A stretch of DNA of 64,000 nt from Burkholderiales bacterium Ga0077547 (GCA_001464195.1 LNEY01000033.1:62001-126000), one strand, 5' to 3'. Counted from the first letter of the stretch, positions 39,440 to 48,085 are shown. The notes: generated by a model from the sequence alone, not told the origin. Numbers and translations: made by a program.

Positions 39440-40354
39440 TCAGACGTCGTCATAGCTGAAGCGCTTGGCAATGGCCACCAGCGCGGTTTCCAGCAGCAGA
39501 CCCACCACGCCGATCACGAAGATCGCGATGATGATGTGCTTCACATTCAGGTTGTTCCACTCGTCCCAGACCCAGAAGCCGATGCCGACGCCACCCGTCA
39601 GCATCTCGGCCGCCACGATCACCAGCCAGGCCGTGCCCACCGACAGGCGCACGCCGGTCAGCATGTAGGGCAGCACGGCGGGGAACAGGATCTTCTTGAT
39701 GATCGTCCACTCCGACAGGTTCAGCACCCGCGCCACGTTCAGGTAGTCCACGGGCACGCGCTGCACACCCACCGCGGTGTTGATGATCATCGGCCAGATG
39801 CTGCAGATGAAGATGGTCCAGATCGCTGCCGGGTTGGCGGCCTTGAACACCAGCAGGCCGATCGGCAGCCAGGCCAGCGGCGACACGGGGCGCAGCAGGC
39901 TGATCAGAGGCGACAGCATGTCACTGAGCACCTTGAAGCGACCGATCATGAAGCCCACCGGGATACCGACCGCCGCCGCCAGGCCGAAGCCCACTGCCAC
40001 GCGCTCCAGTGAGAACAGGATGTTCCAGCCGATGCCCTGGTCGTTCGGCCCTTTGCTATAGAACGGGTCGGCAAACAACACCACCGCTGCCTTGAAGGTT
40101 TCCACGGGTGTCGGGAAGGTGGTGCTGTTGAGGGTGGCCAGCCCCCACAGCGCTACCAGCAAGCCCAGACCCACCAATGGGAACAACGCCTTCAAAAGGA
40201 TGCCGCCCCAGTCGAATGTCGCGCGCTTCGACGCCGTTGGCATAGAAACCAGCGGTTTCGCGCTGCCGACGCCAGCCGGCTGGTCGCTCGCCAGCTTCTG
40301 CGCCTGCAACTCGGCTGAAGCGGCAAGAGGGGTGTGGAACACTGCACTGACCAT
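39440..40354 (-). CDS. nrtB: Nitrate-type ABC transporter permease
   Basis: 304-residue inner-membrane permease with six predicted helices after an N-terminal cytoplasmic stretch of about 50 residues. The EAA-like loop and the segments LISLLRPVSPLAWLPIGLLV, TAWLVIVAAEMLTGG and GFWVWDEWNNLN are typical of NrtB/CmpB. It lies 32 nt after nrtA and 22 nt before nrtD, and forms the membrane pore with the NrtD ATPase. Confidence 0.92.
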   Translation of the reverse strand: MVSAVFHTPLAASAELQAQKLASDQPAGVGSAKPLVSMPTASKRATFDWGGILLKALFPLVGLGLLVALWGLATLNSTTFPTPVETFKAAVVLFADPFYSKGPNDQGIGWNILFSLERVAVGFGLAAAVGIPVGFMIGRFKVLSDMLSPLISLLRPVSPLAWLPIGLLVFKAANPAAIWTIFICSIWPMIINTAVGVQRVPVDYLNVARVLNLSEWTIIKKILFPAVLPYMLTGVRLSVGTAWLVIVAAEMLTGGVGIGFWVWDEWNNLNVKHIIIAIFVIGVVGLLLETALVAIAKRFSYDDV

Positions 40355-40386
40355 GATCGGCTCCTGATGACGTGGTGAAGGGGCGC

Positions 40387-41637
40387 TCAGACCTTGATCG
40401 CGAAGCCGTCGGCGTATTTCTTCGGGTCCTTGCCGTCCCAGACCACGCCATCAATCAGCTTGCTGGTGCGCATCGGCTCTTTCGGCACGTTGATGTTGAG
40501 CGCGCTGGCGACCTGCTTGTAGAGGTCGATCTGGTTGATCTGCTTGGCCACGGCGAGGTAGTCCGGGTGCTCCTTGAGCAAGCCCCAGCGCTTGTGCTGC
40601 GTAAGAAACCACATGCCGTCGGACAGGTAGGGGAAGTTGACCGCCCCATCGTTGAAGAACTTCATGTGGTTCGGATCGTCCCAGGTCCTGCCCAGACCGT
40701 TCTGGTAGCGGCCCAAGATGCGCTGGTTGATCGCATCGACGCCCGTGTTCACATATGACTTGTCGGCGATCGTCTCGGCCATCTTGTTCTTGTTCTGCAG
40801 GCCTGCATCAATCCAGCGACTGGCTTCGAGCACGGCCATCATCACGGCGCGTGCGGTGTTGGGGTACTTCTTGACGAAGTCGCCGGTGGTGCCCAGCACT
40901 TTCTCGGGGTGATCTCTCCAGATGTCCTGCGTGGTGACCGCCGTGATCCCGATGCCGTCGATGATGGCGCGGTGGCCCCAGGGCTCGCCAACGCAGAAGC
41001 CGTCCATGTTGCCGACGCGCATGTTGGCCACCATCTGCGGCGGCGGAACGGTGATCAGCTTGGCGCCGCGCACCGGGTCGATCCCCGAAGCGGCAAGCCA
41101 GTAATGCATCCACATCGCGTGGGTGCCGGTGGGGAAGGTCCCTGCGAATGTGTACTCGCGCTTTTCCTTGGCCATGACCTTGGCCAGACCTGCGCCGTTC
41201 ACCGCGCCTTTGTCGGCCAGTGCTTTCGAAAGCGTGATGGCCTGGCCGTTATTGTTCAGGCTCATCAGCACGGCCATGTCCTTTTTCGGGCCACTCACGC
41301 CGAGGTGCACGCCGTAGATCAGGCCGTACAGCACATGCGCCATGTCGAGTTCGCCATTGACCAGCTTGTCGCGCACGCCAGCCCACGAGGCTTCTTTCGA
41401 CGCAATGATCTTGACGCCGTACTTCTTGTCGAAGCCCAGCACCGATGCCATCACGACCGAAGCGCAATCGGTCAGGGGGATGAAGCCGATGCGCACCTCC
41501 TCTTTCTCTGGCTTGTCCGAGCCCTGCGCGTACACCGCGCTCTGCAATCCAGGAACGAGGCCGGCTGCGCTGGTGGCAGCCGCCGCTTTGATCACGGTTC
41601 GGCGGCTCATGTCGGTCTTTCGAGTCAAGGGGTTCAT
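40387..41637 (-). CDS. nrtA: Nitrate-type ABC transporter substrate-binding protein, Tat-exported
   Basis: 416-residue periplasmic binding protein of the NrtA/CmpA family. The start at 41637 follows AAGGA. A twin-arginine signal (SRRTVIKAAAATSAAGLVPG) suggests export folded. Family marks are RIGFIPLTDCASVVMA, PTGTHAMWMHYWLAASGIDP and NMDGFCVGEPWG. It is first in the transcript, preceded by a 170-nt leader with an ANTAR-type hairpin, a terminator and a sigma-54 promoter. The same fold serves as the cytoplasmic sensor NasS in other bacteria; the Tat signal argues that this copy is the transporter component. Confidence 0.92.
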   Translation of the reverse strand: MNPLTRKTDMSRRTVIKAAAATSAAGLVPGLQSAVYAQGSDKPEKEEVRIGFIPLTDCASVVMASVLGFDKKYGVKIIASKEASWAGVRDKLVNGELDMAHVLYGLIYGVHLGVSGPKKDMAVLMSLNNNGQAITLSKALADKGAVNGAGLAKVMAKEKREYTFAGTFPTGTHAMWMHYWLAASGIDPVRGAKLITVPPPQMVANMRVGNMDGFCVGEPWGHRAIIDGIGITAVTTQDIWRDHPEKVLGTTGDFVKKYPNTARAVMMAVLEASRWIDAGLQNKNKMAETIADKSYVNTGVDAINQRILGRYQNGLGRTWDDPNHMKFFNDGAVNFPYLSDGMWFLTQHKRWGLLKEHPDYLAVAKQINQIDLYKQVASALNINVPKEPMRTSKLIDGVVWDGKDPKKYADGFAIKV

Positions 41638-41676
41638 GGTGTCCTTCGATTGACGAGGCGATGAAAAGCATCTGCA

Positions 41677-41738
41677 CAAACAAAAACGGCGCCCACGCTG
41701 CCGGCCTCAAAAGGACCCAAGACAGTGAGGGACGCCGT
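41677..41738 (-). terminator. Intrinsic terminator in the nrtA leader
   Basis: On the minus strand ACGGCGTCC (41738-41730) pairs with GGGCGCCGT (41694-41686), a nine-pair stem with one G-U, and is followed directly by the T-rich run TTTTGTTTG. The loop is long (about 35 nt), with room for a smaller inner stem. It ends about 40 nt above the nrtA start. Its 5' arm is shared with the candidate hairpin at 41730-41743, so the two cannot form together. Confidence 0.65.
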
Positions 41739-41743
41739 CGTCC
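41730..41743 (-). promoter_or_regulatory. Candidate second ANTAR hairpin (P2) competing with the terminator
   Basis: Minus strand GGAC-GACGGC-GTCC: a 4-bp stem with a six-base loop (or five pairs with a four-base loop). It contains the 5' arm of the terminator, so forming it would prevent termination. The loop has G at position 4 but G, not A, at position 1, so it is an imperfect match to the ANTAR target. Confidence 0.4.
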
Positions 41744-41786
41744 GGTTCGCAACCCACCTCGAGAGGTGCTGCGAGAAATTCATTCG

Positions 41787-41804
41787 CAGGTCGCCTTTGA
41801 CCTG
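41787..41804 (-). promoter_or_regulatory. ANTAR-type hexaloop hairpin (P1) in the nrtA leader
   Basis: Minus strand CAGGTC-AAAGGC-GACCTG: a perfect 6-bp stem with a six-base loop having A at position 1 and G at position 4, the two bases ANTAR proteins need. It begins only about 4 nt after the predicted sigma-54 start. The ANTAR protein NasT is encoded by the next gene upstream (41968-42597), so it is the obvious binder. Confidence 0.65.
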
Positions 41805-41818
41805 CTGTACGTCTGTTC

Positions 41819-41834
41819 AGCAAACGCTGTGCCA
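41819..41834 (-). promoter_or_regulatory. Sigma-54 (-24/-12) promoter of nrtABD
   Basis: Minus strand TGGCACAGCGTTTGCT matches the RpoN consensus TGGCACRNNNNTTGCW at every defined position. Transcription should start near 41808, placing the P1 hairpin at the very 5' end of the RNA. The rest of the 330-nt gap between nrtA and nasT shows no gene. Confidence 0.8.
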
Positions 41835-41869
41835 GCGGTGCCAGAGGCGTGGTGACAGCGGGCTCGCGC

Positions 41870-41879
41870 TGGTGCACCA
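41870..41879. promoter_or_regulatory. TGGTGCACCA palindrome upstream of the nrt promoter
   Basis: A perfect 10-bp palindrome 62-71 bp upstream of the predicted start. It is made of the GGTGCA/TGCACC halves that NtrC uses, but without the usual 5-bp gap between them. A further TGCACT half-site lies at 41934-41939. These are possible NtrC contact points; the match is partial. Confidence 0.35.
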
Positions 41880-41967
41880 AGAACAGGCGATTTGGCGGTC
41901 GATAGCCAAGCGTGTTGCCTGCGGCGCGATGTCTGCACTGTTTTGGGCCGACGCCGGCCGCGAGACG

Positions 41968-42597
41968 TCAGCCCAGCAAGTCGGCCACGTCGACGATGCG
42001 CTGAGCGACTTCGACCAGTTTCAGTCCCTTGTCCATCGCGGCCTTGCGCAGCAGCGCGTACGCCTCGCCTTCAGGCAAGCCCTGGCGTTTCATCAGGATG
42101 CCTTTGGCACGGTCGATGGTCTTCCGGTCGGACAACTGGGTGCGCGCGTCGGCCAGTTCGCGACGCAGAGACTCTTCGTGTTCGAAGCGGGCGAGGGCGA
42201 TCTCCAGAACCGGCTTGACGCGGTCGGCCGACAGGCCGGACACCACATAAGCGGTCACGCCGGATGCGATGGCTGCACCGACATGGCTGGTGTCATCGTC
42301 GTTGGTGAACAGCACGATCGGCCGCCTCGCGTCGCGGGTCGCGACCACCACGTGCTCCAGGGTGTCACGCGCGCCGCTTTCTGCATCGACAATCACCATG
42401 TCAGGGGCAATTTGCGCAAGGCGTTCGGGCAGGAATACGTCCGCAGGCAACACAGCAACGATGTTGTAGCCGCTTTCCAGCAAGCCGATCCGCAAGCTGC
42501 GCGAGCGTTCGGTCAGCAGCGCGTCGTGGTCGTCGGCAGGTTCATCGGTCGTCAAGTTGTCAGGCGCGATGATGACGATGCGCAGGGCGGGTTTCAT
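41968..42597 (-). CDS. nasT: NasT-like ANTAR antitermination response regulator
   Basis: 209-residue RNA-binding regulator from the ATG at 42597 (GGAG upstream). The N-terminal receiver-like domain begins RIVIIAP and keeps a candidate phosphate-site Asp in MVIVDAES. The C-terminal ~60 residues are the ANTAR three-helix domain ([32 protein letters not shown]). NasT proteins bind paired hexaloop hairpins in leaders of nitrate-assimilation transcripts and block terminators. Such a leader sits just downstream in front of nrtA. In most systems a NrtA-like NasS holds NasT until nitrate appears; no nasS is in the window. Confidence 0.9.
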   Translation of the reverse strand: MKPALRIVIIAPDNLTTDEPADDHDALLTERSRSLRIGLLESGYNIVAVLPADVFLPERLAQIAPDMVIVDAESGARDTLEHVVVATRDARRPIVLFTNDDDTSHVGAAIASGVTAYVVSGLSADRVKPVLEIALARFEHEESLRRELADARTQLSDRKTIDRAKGILMKRQGLPEGEAYALLRKAAMDKGLKLVEVAQRIVDVADLLG

Positions 42598-42676
42598 GCG
42601 TTGCTCCGAACGCAAATTCCACGCCACGACGTCCCGAAAGCACGGTGCCTGCCAGGCCGCCGCCTACACTGCGCGG

Positions 42677-43708
42677 ATGATTTTCCTGGGCATCGAATCG
42701 TCGTGCGACGAAACCGGCGTGGCCCTGATCGAGGCCGATGCCGAGAGCATGCCTCGGCTGCGAGGACAGGCGCTGTACAGCCAGATCGAGATGCACCGAG
42801 CCTATGGCGGTGTCGTCCCAGAACTGGCTTCAAGAGACCACATTCGTCGGGTCCTGCCGTTGACCCGCGAGGTGCTGCAACTGGCGCGGGCCGAACTCTG
42901 CGATATCGACATGATCGCCTACACCCGTGGGCCTGGGCTGGCGGGCGCCTTGCTGGTCGGCGCTGGTGTGGCCTGCGCACTGGGTGCATCGCTGGGCCGG
43001 CCAGTGCTGGGCATACACCACCTGGAGGGCCACCTGCTGTCTCCCTTCCTCAGTGCCACGCCACCGACCTTTCCGTTCGTCGCGTTGCTGGTGTCTGGAG
43101 GACACACGCAGCTCATGCGGGTTGACGGCGTGGGCGTCTACCGCCTGCTCGGCGAAACCATTGACGATGCGGCGGGCGAGGCGTTCGATAAGTCGGCCAA
43201 GCTACTGGGACTGGGCTACCCCGGTGGCCCTGCTTTGGCTGCACTTGCCGCGTTTGGCGATCCGAATCGCTTTGCCTTGCCGCGGCCCATGCTGCGCAGT
43301 GGCGATCTGAGTTTTTCATTTGCCGGACTGAAAACGGCCGTGATGGTGACGCTGCGAAGGTTGGGTTCGACACCGAGCGAGCAGGACCGCGCCGATCTGG
43401 CTGCCAGCACGCAGTCCGCCATCGTCGATGTGCTGGTGCGCAAATCACTCGCTGCCCTGCAGTCGACGGGACTGGATCGGCTGGTTGTGGCGGGTGGTGT
43501 CGGTGCGAACACCTTGCTGCGGGCGCAATTGGGTGAGCAGGCCACGCGCCGTCGCTTCAAGCTGCACTACCCGGAACTGGCGCTGTGTACTGACAATGGA
43601 GCGATGATCGCGCTGGCCGCAGCCATGCGCTGGCAGCGCGGCGCGGCGGACGCCCGGACGGAGCACGACTTCAACGTCCGTCCGCGCTGGTCGCTAGAGG
43701 CACTTTGA
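42677..43708 (+). CDS. tsaD: tRNA threonylcarbamoyladenosine transferase TsaD
   Basis: 343-residue ASKHA-fold enzyme that transfers threonylcarbamoyl to A37 of ANN-decoding tRNAs, with TsaB and TsaE. The start at 42677 gives [17 protein letters not shown]. The metal-binding pair is H115/H119 (HHLEGH), with the sugar-phosphate block VSGGHTQL and the C-terminal DNGAMIA. Divergent from nasT by 79 nt. The 3' end runs almost directly into the rpsO promoter. Confidence 0.96.
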   Translation: MIFLGIESSCDETGVALIEADAESMPRLRGQALYSQIEMHRAYGGVVPELASRDHIRRVLPLTREVLQLARAELCDIDMIAYTRGPGLAGALLVGAGVACALGASLGRPVLGIHHLEGHLLSPFLSATPPTFPFVALLVSGGHTQLMRVDGVGVYRLLGETIDDAAGEAFDKSAKLLGLGYPGGPALAALAAFGDPNRFALPRPMLRSGDLSFSFAGLKTAVMVTLRRLGSTPSEQDRADLAASTQSAIVDVLVRKSLAALQSTGLDRLVVAGGVGANTLLRAQLGEQATRRRFKLHYPELALCTDNGAMIALAAAMRWQRGAADARTEHDFNVRPRWSLEAL

Positions 43709-43714
43709 GCCGGC

Positions 43715-43720
43715 TATAAT
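43715..43720 (+). promoter_or_regulatory. rpsO -10 element
   Basis: Exact TATAAT at 43715-43720, 7 nt after the tsaD stop. No convincing -35 lies 16-18 nt upstream (that stretch is coding). It leaves a leader of about 115 nt before rpsO. Confidence 0.55.
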
Positions 43721-43794
43721 CGAAAGGCTTTGGGCGAGTTGCCCACGGCATTCGCACGGCGCAGGAAGTTCCACCCGCGACCGCAAGTCCACAC

Positions 43795-43827
43795 ATGAAG
43801 CTGCGCCACGACGTGCCTCGGCTTCAT
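43795..43827 (+). promoter_or_regulatory. Leader hairpin before rpsO
   Basis: ATGAAGC (43795-43801) pairs perfectly with GCTTCAT (43821-43827). The hairpin ends 14 nt before the rpsO ATG, next to its AAGGAA ribosome site. S15 represses its own mRNA through leader structure in E. coli, so this hairpin is a candidate for that control. Confidence 0.4.
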
Positions 43828-43841
43828 CAGAAGGAATCGAC

Positions 43842-44111
43842 ATGACCGCTACCGTTGCCCAAAAGGCAGAAATCGTCAAGGCCAATGCGCGCAGCGCCAA
43901 CGACACCGGATCGCCTGAAGTTCAGGTGGCCTTGTTGACCGCGCGTATCAATGAATTGACGCCGCATTTCAAGACGCATTTGAAAGACCACCACGGACGC
44001 CGTGGATTGCTGAAGATGGTCAACACGCGCAAGAGCCTGTTGGCCTACTTGAAGGATCGCGACGCAGATCGCTACACCGCACTGATCCAGAAGCTGGGTC
44101 TGCGCAAGTAA
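43842..44111 (+). CDS. rpsO: 30S ribosomal protein S15
   Basis: 89-residue S15, exact family length. It binds 16S rRNA (helices h20-h22) early in 30S assembly. The sequence [21 protein letters not shown] and [21 protein letters not shown] is the S15 fingerprint. AAGGAA lies seven nt before the start. A strong terminator follows, and pnp comes next, as in most proteobacteria. Confidence 0.98.
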   Translation: MTATVAQKAEIVKANARSANDTGSPEVQVALLTARINELTPHFKTHLKDHHGRRGLLKMVNTRKSLLAYLKDRDADRYTALIQKLGLRK

Positions 44112-44127
44112 TCTACCGAGCGAAGCA

Positions 44128-44170
44128 AAGAGCCTGTCTGGATTTCGCCAGCACAGGCTCTTCTCGTTTT
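44128..44170 (+). terminator. Rho-independent terminator after rpsO
   Basis: A perfect 10-bp stem, AAGAGCCTGT (44128-44137) with ACAGGCTCTT (44153-44162), a 15-nt loop and CTCGTTTT after it. It would end most rpsO transcripts before pnp. In E. coli the same place has a terminator and an RNase processing site. Confidence 0.85.
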
Positions 44171-44312
44171 GAGCCAGGCACCCAATGATGACGATGTGTC
44201 ATTCCACAGGCGTTCTTCGCTGAACGTCGCTGGAATGGCATCGCGCCAGGATGCTGCAGCTCTGGGTTCGAACGCGCCACCCGCAAGGCGCTGATCTCAA
44301 CCGGAGATACAC

Positions 44313-46442
44313 ATGAGCATGTTCAACAAAGTCACCAAGACCTTCCAATGGGGCCAGCACACCGTCGTGCTGGAAACCGGCGAAATCGCCCGCCAGTCGG
44401 GCGGCGCAGTCATCGTCAACATCGAAGACACCGTGGTGCTCGCCACCGTGGTGGCTGCCAAGAATGCCAAGCCGGGCCAGGATTTCTTTCCGCTGACCGT
44501 CGACTACATCGAGAAGACCTACGCCGCAGGCAAGATCCCTGGCAGCTTCTTCAAGCGCGAGGGCCGTCCGAGCGAACTCGAAACGCTGACTTCTCGGCTG
44601 ATCGATCGCCCATTGCGCCCGCTGTTCCCTGAAGGCTTCTACAACGAAGTGCAGGTTGTCGTCCATGTGATGTCGCTGAACCCCGAGGTTTCGGCCGACA
44701 TCGCCGCGCTGATCGGATCCAGCGCCGCGCTGGCTATTTCTGGCATCCCGTTCGACGGCCCGATCGGTGCGGCGCGCGTCGGCTACATCAACGGCGAGTA
44801 CGTGCTCAATCCGGGCAAGACGCAGCTGCTTGATTCGTCGATGGACCTGGTGGTCGCCGGCACGCAGGCCGCGGTGCTGATGGTCGAGTCGGAAGCCAAG
44901 CAATTGAGCGAAGAGATCATGCTCGGTGGTGTGGTCTTCGGGCATGAGCAAAGCAAGATCGCGATCGCTGCCATTAACGAGTTGGTCCGCGATGCCGGCA
45001 AGCCGGCCTGGGACTGGACGCCGCCTGCAAAGGACGAACCCCTGATCGCCAAGGTGGTGGCGCTGGCCGAAGCGCCGTTGCGCGCTGCGTACCAGATCCG
45101 CTCGAAGCAGGCCCGCACACAGGCCACGCGCGAGGTCACGGCCAATACCCTGGCTGCATTGGCAGCTGAGGGCGAGGTCGTCGACAAGGTCAAGGTCGAG
45201 AACGTGCTGTTCGACATCGAGGCCAAGATCGTGCGCAGCCAGATCCTGTCGGGCGAGCCTCGCATCGACGGCCGCGACACCCGTACCGTGCGCGCCATCG
45301 AGATCCGCAACGGCGTGCTGCCACGTGTGCACGGCTCTGCGCTGTTCACCCGCGGCGAGACGCAGGCACTGGTCGCCGCCACGCTCGGCACCGACCGCGA
45401 TTCGCAGAAGATCGATGCGCTGGCCGGCGAGTTCAGCGAACACTTCATGCTGCACTACAACATGCCTCCGTTCGCCACCGGCGAAACCGGCCGTGTGGGT
45501 ACGCCGAAGCGCCGTGAGATCGGCCACGGCCGCCTCGCCAAGCGCGCGCTGGTGGCGGTGTTGCCCGATCGCGCCGACTTCCCTTACTCGATGCGCGTGG
45601 TCTCGGAGATCACCGAGTCCAATGGGTCGTCGTCGATGGCATCGGTGTGTGGTGGCTGCCTGGCGCTGATGGATGCGGGCGTGCCGCTGACGGCGCACGT
45701 GGCGGGCATCGCGATGGGCCTGATCAAGGACGGCAATCGCTTCGCTGTCCTGACCGACATCCTGGGCGACGAAGATCATCTGGGCGACATGGACTTCAAG
45801 GTCGCGGGCACCACTGCCGGCGTGACGGCGTTGCAGATGGACATCAAGATCCAGGGCATCACCAAGGAAATCATGCAGGTCGCGCTCGCGCAGGCGAAGG
45901 AAGCACGTCTGCACATCCTGGGCAAGATGGTCGAGGCGATGGGTTCGGCCAACACCGAGGTCTCGCAGTTCGCACCGCGCCTGTACACGATGAAGATCAA
46001 CCCGGAGAAGATCCGCGATGTGATCGGCAAGGGCGGCGCGACGATCCGTGCGCTGACCGAAGAAACCGGCACCACGATCGACATTGGTGAAGACGGCACG
46101 ATCACGATCGCCTCGACCGACGCCGAAAAGGCCGCTCAGGCCAAGAAGCGCATCGAGGAAATCACCGCCGAGGTCGAGATCGGCAAGGTCTACGAAGGCC
46201 CGATCGTCAAGATCCTGGACTTTGGCGCCCTGGTCAACCTGTTGCCAGGCAAGGACGGGTTGCTGCACATCAGCCAGATCGCACACCAGCGCGTCGAGAA
46301 GGTCACCGATTTCCTGCAAGAGGGCCAGATCGTCAAGGTCAAGGTGCTCGAGACCGACGAGAAGGGCCGCGTGAAGCTGTCGATGAAGGCGCTGATCGAC
46401 CGCGATCAGCAGCCAGCACCGATGGCCCACACGCAGGAATGA
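44313..46442 (+). CDS. pnp: Polyribonucleotide nucleotidyltransferase (PNPase)
   Basis: 709-residue 3'-5' phosphorolytic exoribonuclease, full length. Two RNase PH-like domains (the second with [15 protein letters not shown] and [16 protein letters not shown]) flank an all-helical linker. The KH domain (about 555-615, [18 protein letters not shown]) and the S1 domain (about 620-690, [21 protein letters not shown]) follow. It acts in RNA decay, alone or in the degradosome. The start at 44313 follows CCGGAGA. Confidence 0.98.
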   Translation: MSMFNKVTKTFQWGQHTVVLETGEIARQSGGAVIVNIEDTVVLATVVAAKNAKPGQDFFPLTVDYIEKTYAAGKIPGSFFKREGRPSELETLTSRLIDRPLRPLFPEGFYNEVQVVVHVMSLNPEVSADIAALIGSSAALAISGIPFDGPIGAARVGYINGEYVLNPGKTQLLDSSMDLVVAGTQAAVLMVESEAKQLSEEIMLGGVVFGHEQSKIAIAAINELVRDAGKPAWDWTPPAKDEPLIAKVVALAEAPLRAAYQIRSKQARTQATREVTANTLAALAAEGEVVDKVKVENVLFDIEAKIVRSQILSGEPRIDGRDTRTVRAIEIRNGVLPRVHGSALFTRGETQALVAATLGTDRDSQKIDALAGEFSEHFMLHYNMPPFATGETGRVGTPKRREIGHGRLAKRALVAVLPDRADFPYSMRVVSEITESNGSSSMASVCGGCLALMDAGVPLTAHVAGIAMGLIKDGNRFAVLTDILGDEDHLGDMDFKVAGTTAGVTALQMDIKIQGITKEIMQVALAQAKEARLHILGKMVEAMGSANTEVSQFAPRLYTMKINPEKIRDVIGKGGATIRALTEETGTTIDIGEDGTITIASTDAEKAAQAKKRIEEITAEVEIGKVYEGPIVKILDFGALVNLLPGKDGLLHISQIAHQRVEKVTDFLQEGQIVKVKVLETDEKGRVKLSMKALIDRDQQPAPMAHTQE

Positions 46443-46523
46443 ACTCAACGCACTGAGTCGCGTGCGCCGGGTGGGTCAGGGTGATTCATGGCCCGGATTC
46501 CTGGCGGCGACCACCTCGGCATC

Positions 46524-46652
46524 ATGAGAGTCATTGAAATCAGCGCCTTTGGGCCTCCGGAGGTTCTGCCGCCCGGCATTCGTGTGACAGCGCCGGCCTC
46601 AGCGCCCACGCGATCGCAACAACATCACGGAAAGCTGGTGCTCTCATGGTGA
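46524..46652 (+). pseudogene. Internally deleted remnant of a quinone oxidoreductase gene (qor/PIG3 type)
   Basis: A 42-codon open frame beginning MRVIEISAFGPPEVL, the usual N-terminus of the zinc-free NAD(P)H:quinone oxidoreductases, and ending HHGKLVLSW, which resembles the extreme C-terminus of the same family (x-H-x-GK-hydrophobic). The ~280 residues between, including the NAD(P)H fold, are missing. The stop overlaps the tpiA start as ATGGTGA, as an intact upstream gene would. Related Burkholderiales carry a complete oxidoreductase gene between pnp and tpiA. An expressed short peptide cannot be excluded. Confidence 0.6.
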
Positions 46653-47455
46653 GTTCCACGAACGCACAGGTGGTTGCCGGTCGGCTTCCATTGGTGGTCG
46701 GTAACTGGAAGATGAACGGTACGCGGGTCAACTGCGTGGAACTGCTGGCCGGGCTACGCGCGGCAGGGCCCTTCGATGCCGAAATCAGTGTCTGCTGTCC
46801 GTTCCCCTATCTGGCTGATGTGGCGCTGTCGCTGCAGGGCAGCGGCATAGGCTGGGGCGCGCAGGACTGTTCTGAGCATGAACCTGGCGCCTACACCGGG
46901 GAAGTGGCGGCAGTGATGTTGGCTGAATTCGGCTGCCGTCACGTGATCGTCGGCCACTCGGAGCGCCGCGTCTACCATGCAGAGTCCGACATTCAGGTGG
47001 CCGACAAGGCACGCATGGCGCTGTCTCATGGCCTGACACCGATCGTCTGTGTGGGTGAAACGCGCAGCGAGCGTGAAGCTGGATCTACCGAGGTGGTGGT
47101 GAAACGGCAGTTGTCAGCGGTGATCCACGCGTTGGGCCATTGTGTTTCGCAGATCGTCGTGGCCTATGAGCCGATCTGGGCGATTGGCACTGGCTTGACT
47201 GCAACGCCACATCAGGCGCAGGCGGTGCATGCGGTGCTGCGTGCGCAGTTGTCTGCGGCCAGCACCCGCGCGGGCGAAATGCGGCTGCTGTATGGCGGTA
47301 GCGTCAACGCAGTCAACGCACAAGAGTTGTTTGCGCAACCCGACATCGACGGCGCCTTGGTGGGCGGAGCATCCCTCAAGGCGGCTGATTTTTCTGCCAT
47401 TTGTCGCGTGGCGTCGCACGTCGCGCTCGGTTCTACTGGAAAGTCGAGAACATGA
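46646..47455 (+). CDS. tpiA: Triose-phosphate isomerase
   Basis: 269-residue TIM barrel that interconverts dihydroxyacetone phosphate and glyceraldehyde 3-phosphate. The catalytic residues are K22 (VGNWKMNG), H104 (VGHSERR) and E175 (AYEPIWAIG), and the phosphate loop is LLYGGSVN. The N-terminus is about ten residues longer than the commonest form. It overlaps secG by 4 nt (ATGA) and the oxidoreductase remnant by 7 nt. Confidence 0.97.
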   Translation: MVSSTNAQVVAGRLPLVVGNWKMNGTRVNCVELLAGLRAAGPFDAEISVCCPFPYLADVALSLQGSGIGWGAQDCSEHEPGAYTGEVAAVMLAEFGCRHVIVGHSERRVYHAESDIQVADKARMALSHGLTPIVCVGETRSEREAGSTEVVVKRQLSAVIHALGHCVSQIVVAYEPIWAIGTGLTATPHQAQAVHAVLRAQLSAASTRAGEMRLLYGGSVNAVNAQELFAQPDIDGALVGGASLKAADFSAICRVASHVALGSTGKSRT

Positions 47456-47865
47456 ACTTGATGTTGAATGTGGTGGTGGTGGTTCAGATCCTGGCGGCGC
47501 TGTGCATGATCGGTCTGGTGCTCGTGCAGCACGGCAAGGGGGCCGACATGGGGGCATCGTTCGGCAGCGGCGCCTCGGGAAGCCTGTTCGGTGCGACCGG
47601 GAGCGCCAACTTCCTGTCGCGTTCGACGGCAGTCTGCGCTGCCATCTTTTTTGCATGCACTTTGCTGCTGGCGTATCTGTCGAACGATCGAGCACGCGGC
47701 CCCGCTGGGAGCGTGCTTGATCGCCCCGCGATCGCGGCGCCAGCGTCCGCACCCACTGCCGGTGCCGCCACCCAGATCCCAGGTGCGGCTGGCGACGTTT
47801 CTGCGCCATCGGTTGCTCCTGCAGAGGCTGCCGCTTCGGGTGCGGCCGCCATACCGACCAAGTAG
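47452..47865 (+). CDS. secG: Preprotein translocase subunit SecG
   Basis: 137-residue membrane protein that assists SecYE. Two helices lie at about residues 3-22 and 52-72 around the conserved loop HGKGADMGASFGSGASGSLFG. The Ala/Pro-rich C-terminal tail of about 60 residues is longer than in E. coli (110 in total) but common in this order. The ATG at 47452 overlaps the tpiA stop. A hairpin without a U-run follows. Confidence 0.94.
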   Translation: MNLMLNVVVVVQILAALCMIGLVLVQHGKGADMGASFGSGASGSLFGATGSANFLSRSTAVCAAIFFACTLLLAYLSNDRARGPAGSVLDRPAIAAPASAPTAGAATQIPGAAGDVSAPSVAPAEAAASGAAAIPTK

Positions 47866-47892
47866 GCTGAAGCTCACTGCTTGAGCTTCAGC
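47866..47892 (+). terminator. Stem-loop after secG
   Basis: GCTGAAGCTCA (47866-47876) pairs with TGAGCTTCAGC (47882-47892), 11 perfect pairs with a 5-nt loop, starting 1 nt after the secG stop codon. There is no U-run, so termination would be weak or factor-assisted; it may instead protect the 3' end. Confidence 0.5.
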
Positions 47893-48000
47893 ATGGCTAC
47901 TCGCTCAAGCGCCTGATCGGCTCGGTTTTGAGGGTAAACTTGAAGGCTGTGCTGGGGTGCGTTTCCTCGCGAATCCTGAGTGACGGCACAGTGCTAGCGC

Positions 48001-48085
48001 GCCGACGTGGTGAAATTGGTAGACACGCTATCTTGAGGGGGTAGTGGCGAAAGCTGTGCGAGTTCGAGTCTCGCCGTCGGCACCA
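48001..48085 (+). tRNA. tRNA-Leu (anticodon GAG)
   Basis: 85 nt with CCA encoded (48083-48085). The acceptor GCCGACG (48001-48007) pairs with CGTCGGC (48075-48081). The D-loop TGGTGAAATTGGTAGACACGC, a long variable arm and GTTCGAGTC in the T-arm are typical of a class II leucine tRNA. Anticodon GAG is at 48035-48037 and reads CUC/CUU. It lies between secG and nuoA, the usual place in Burkholderiales. Confidence 0.97.

Noticed and set aside
41934-41949. TGCACT-N5-GGGCC as an NtrC enhancer site
   Set aside because: The position, about 130 bp upstream of the start, is right, but the second half-site matches poorly (about 3 of 6), so I did not list it as a feature.
41946-41959. GGCCG-ACGC-CGGCC hairpin as a nasT terminator
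   Set aside because: The stem is short and no U-run follows on the minus strand.
44110-44130. GAGCGAAGCAAAG next to the rpsO terminator as a third copy of the 4741-4979 repeat core
   Set aside because: Only about a dozen bases resemble the core, and the rest, including the arms, is absent.
44199-46448. A 749-codon open frame on the minus strand opposite pnp
   Set aside because: Antisense shadow of pnp; no conserved motif and no plausible start.
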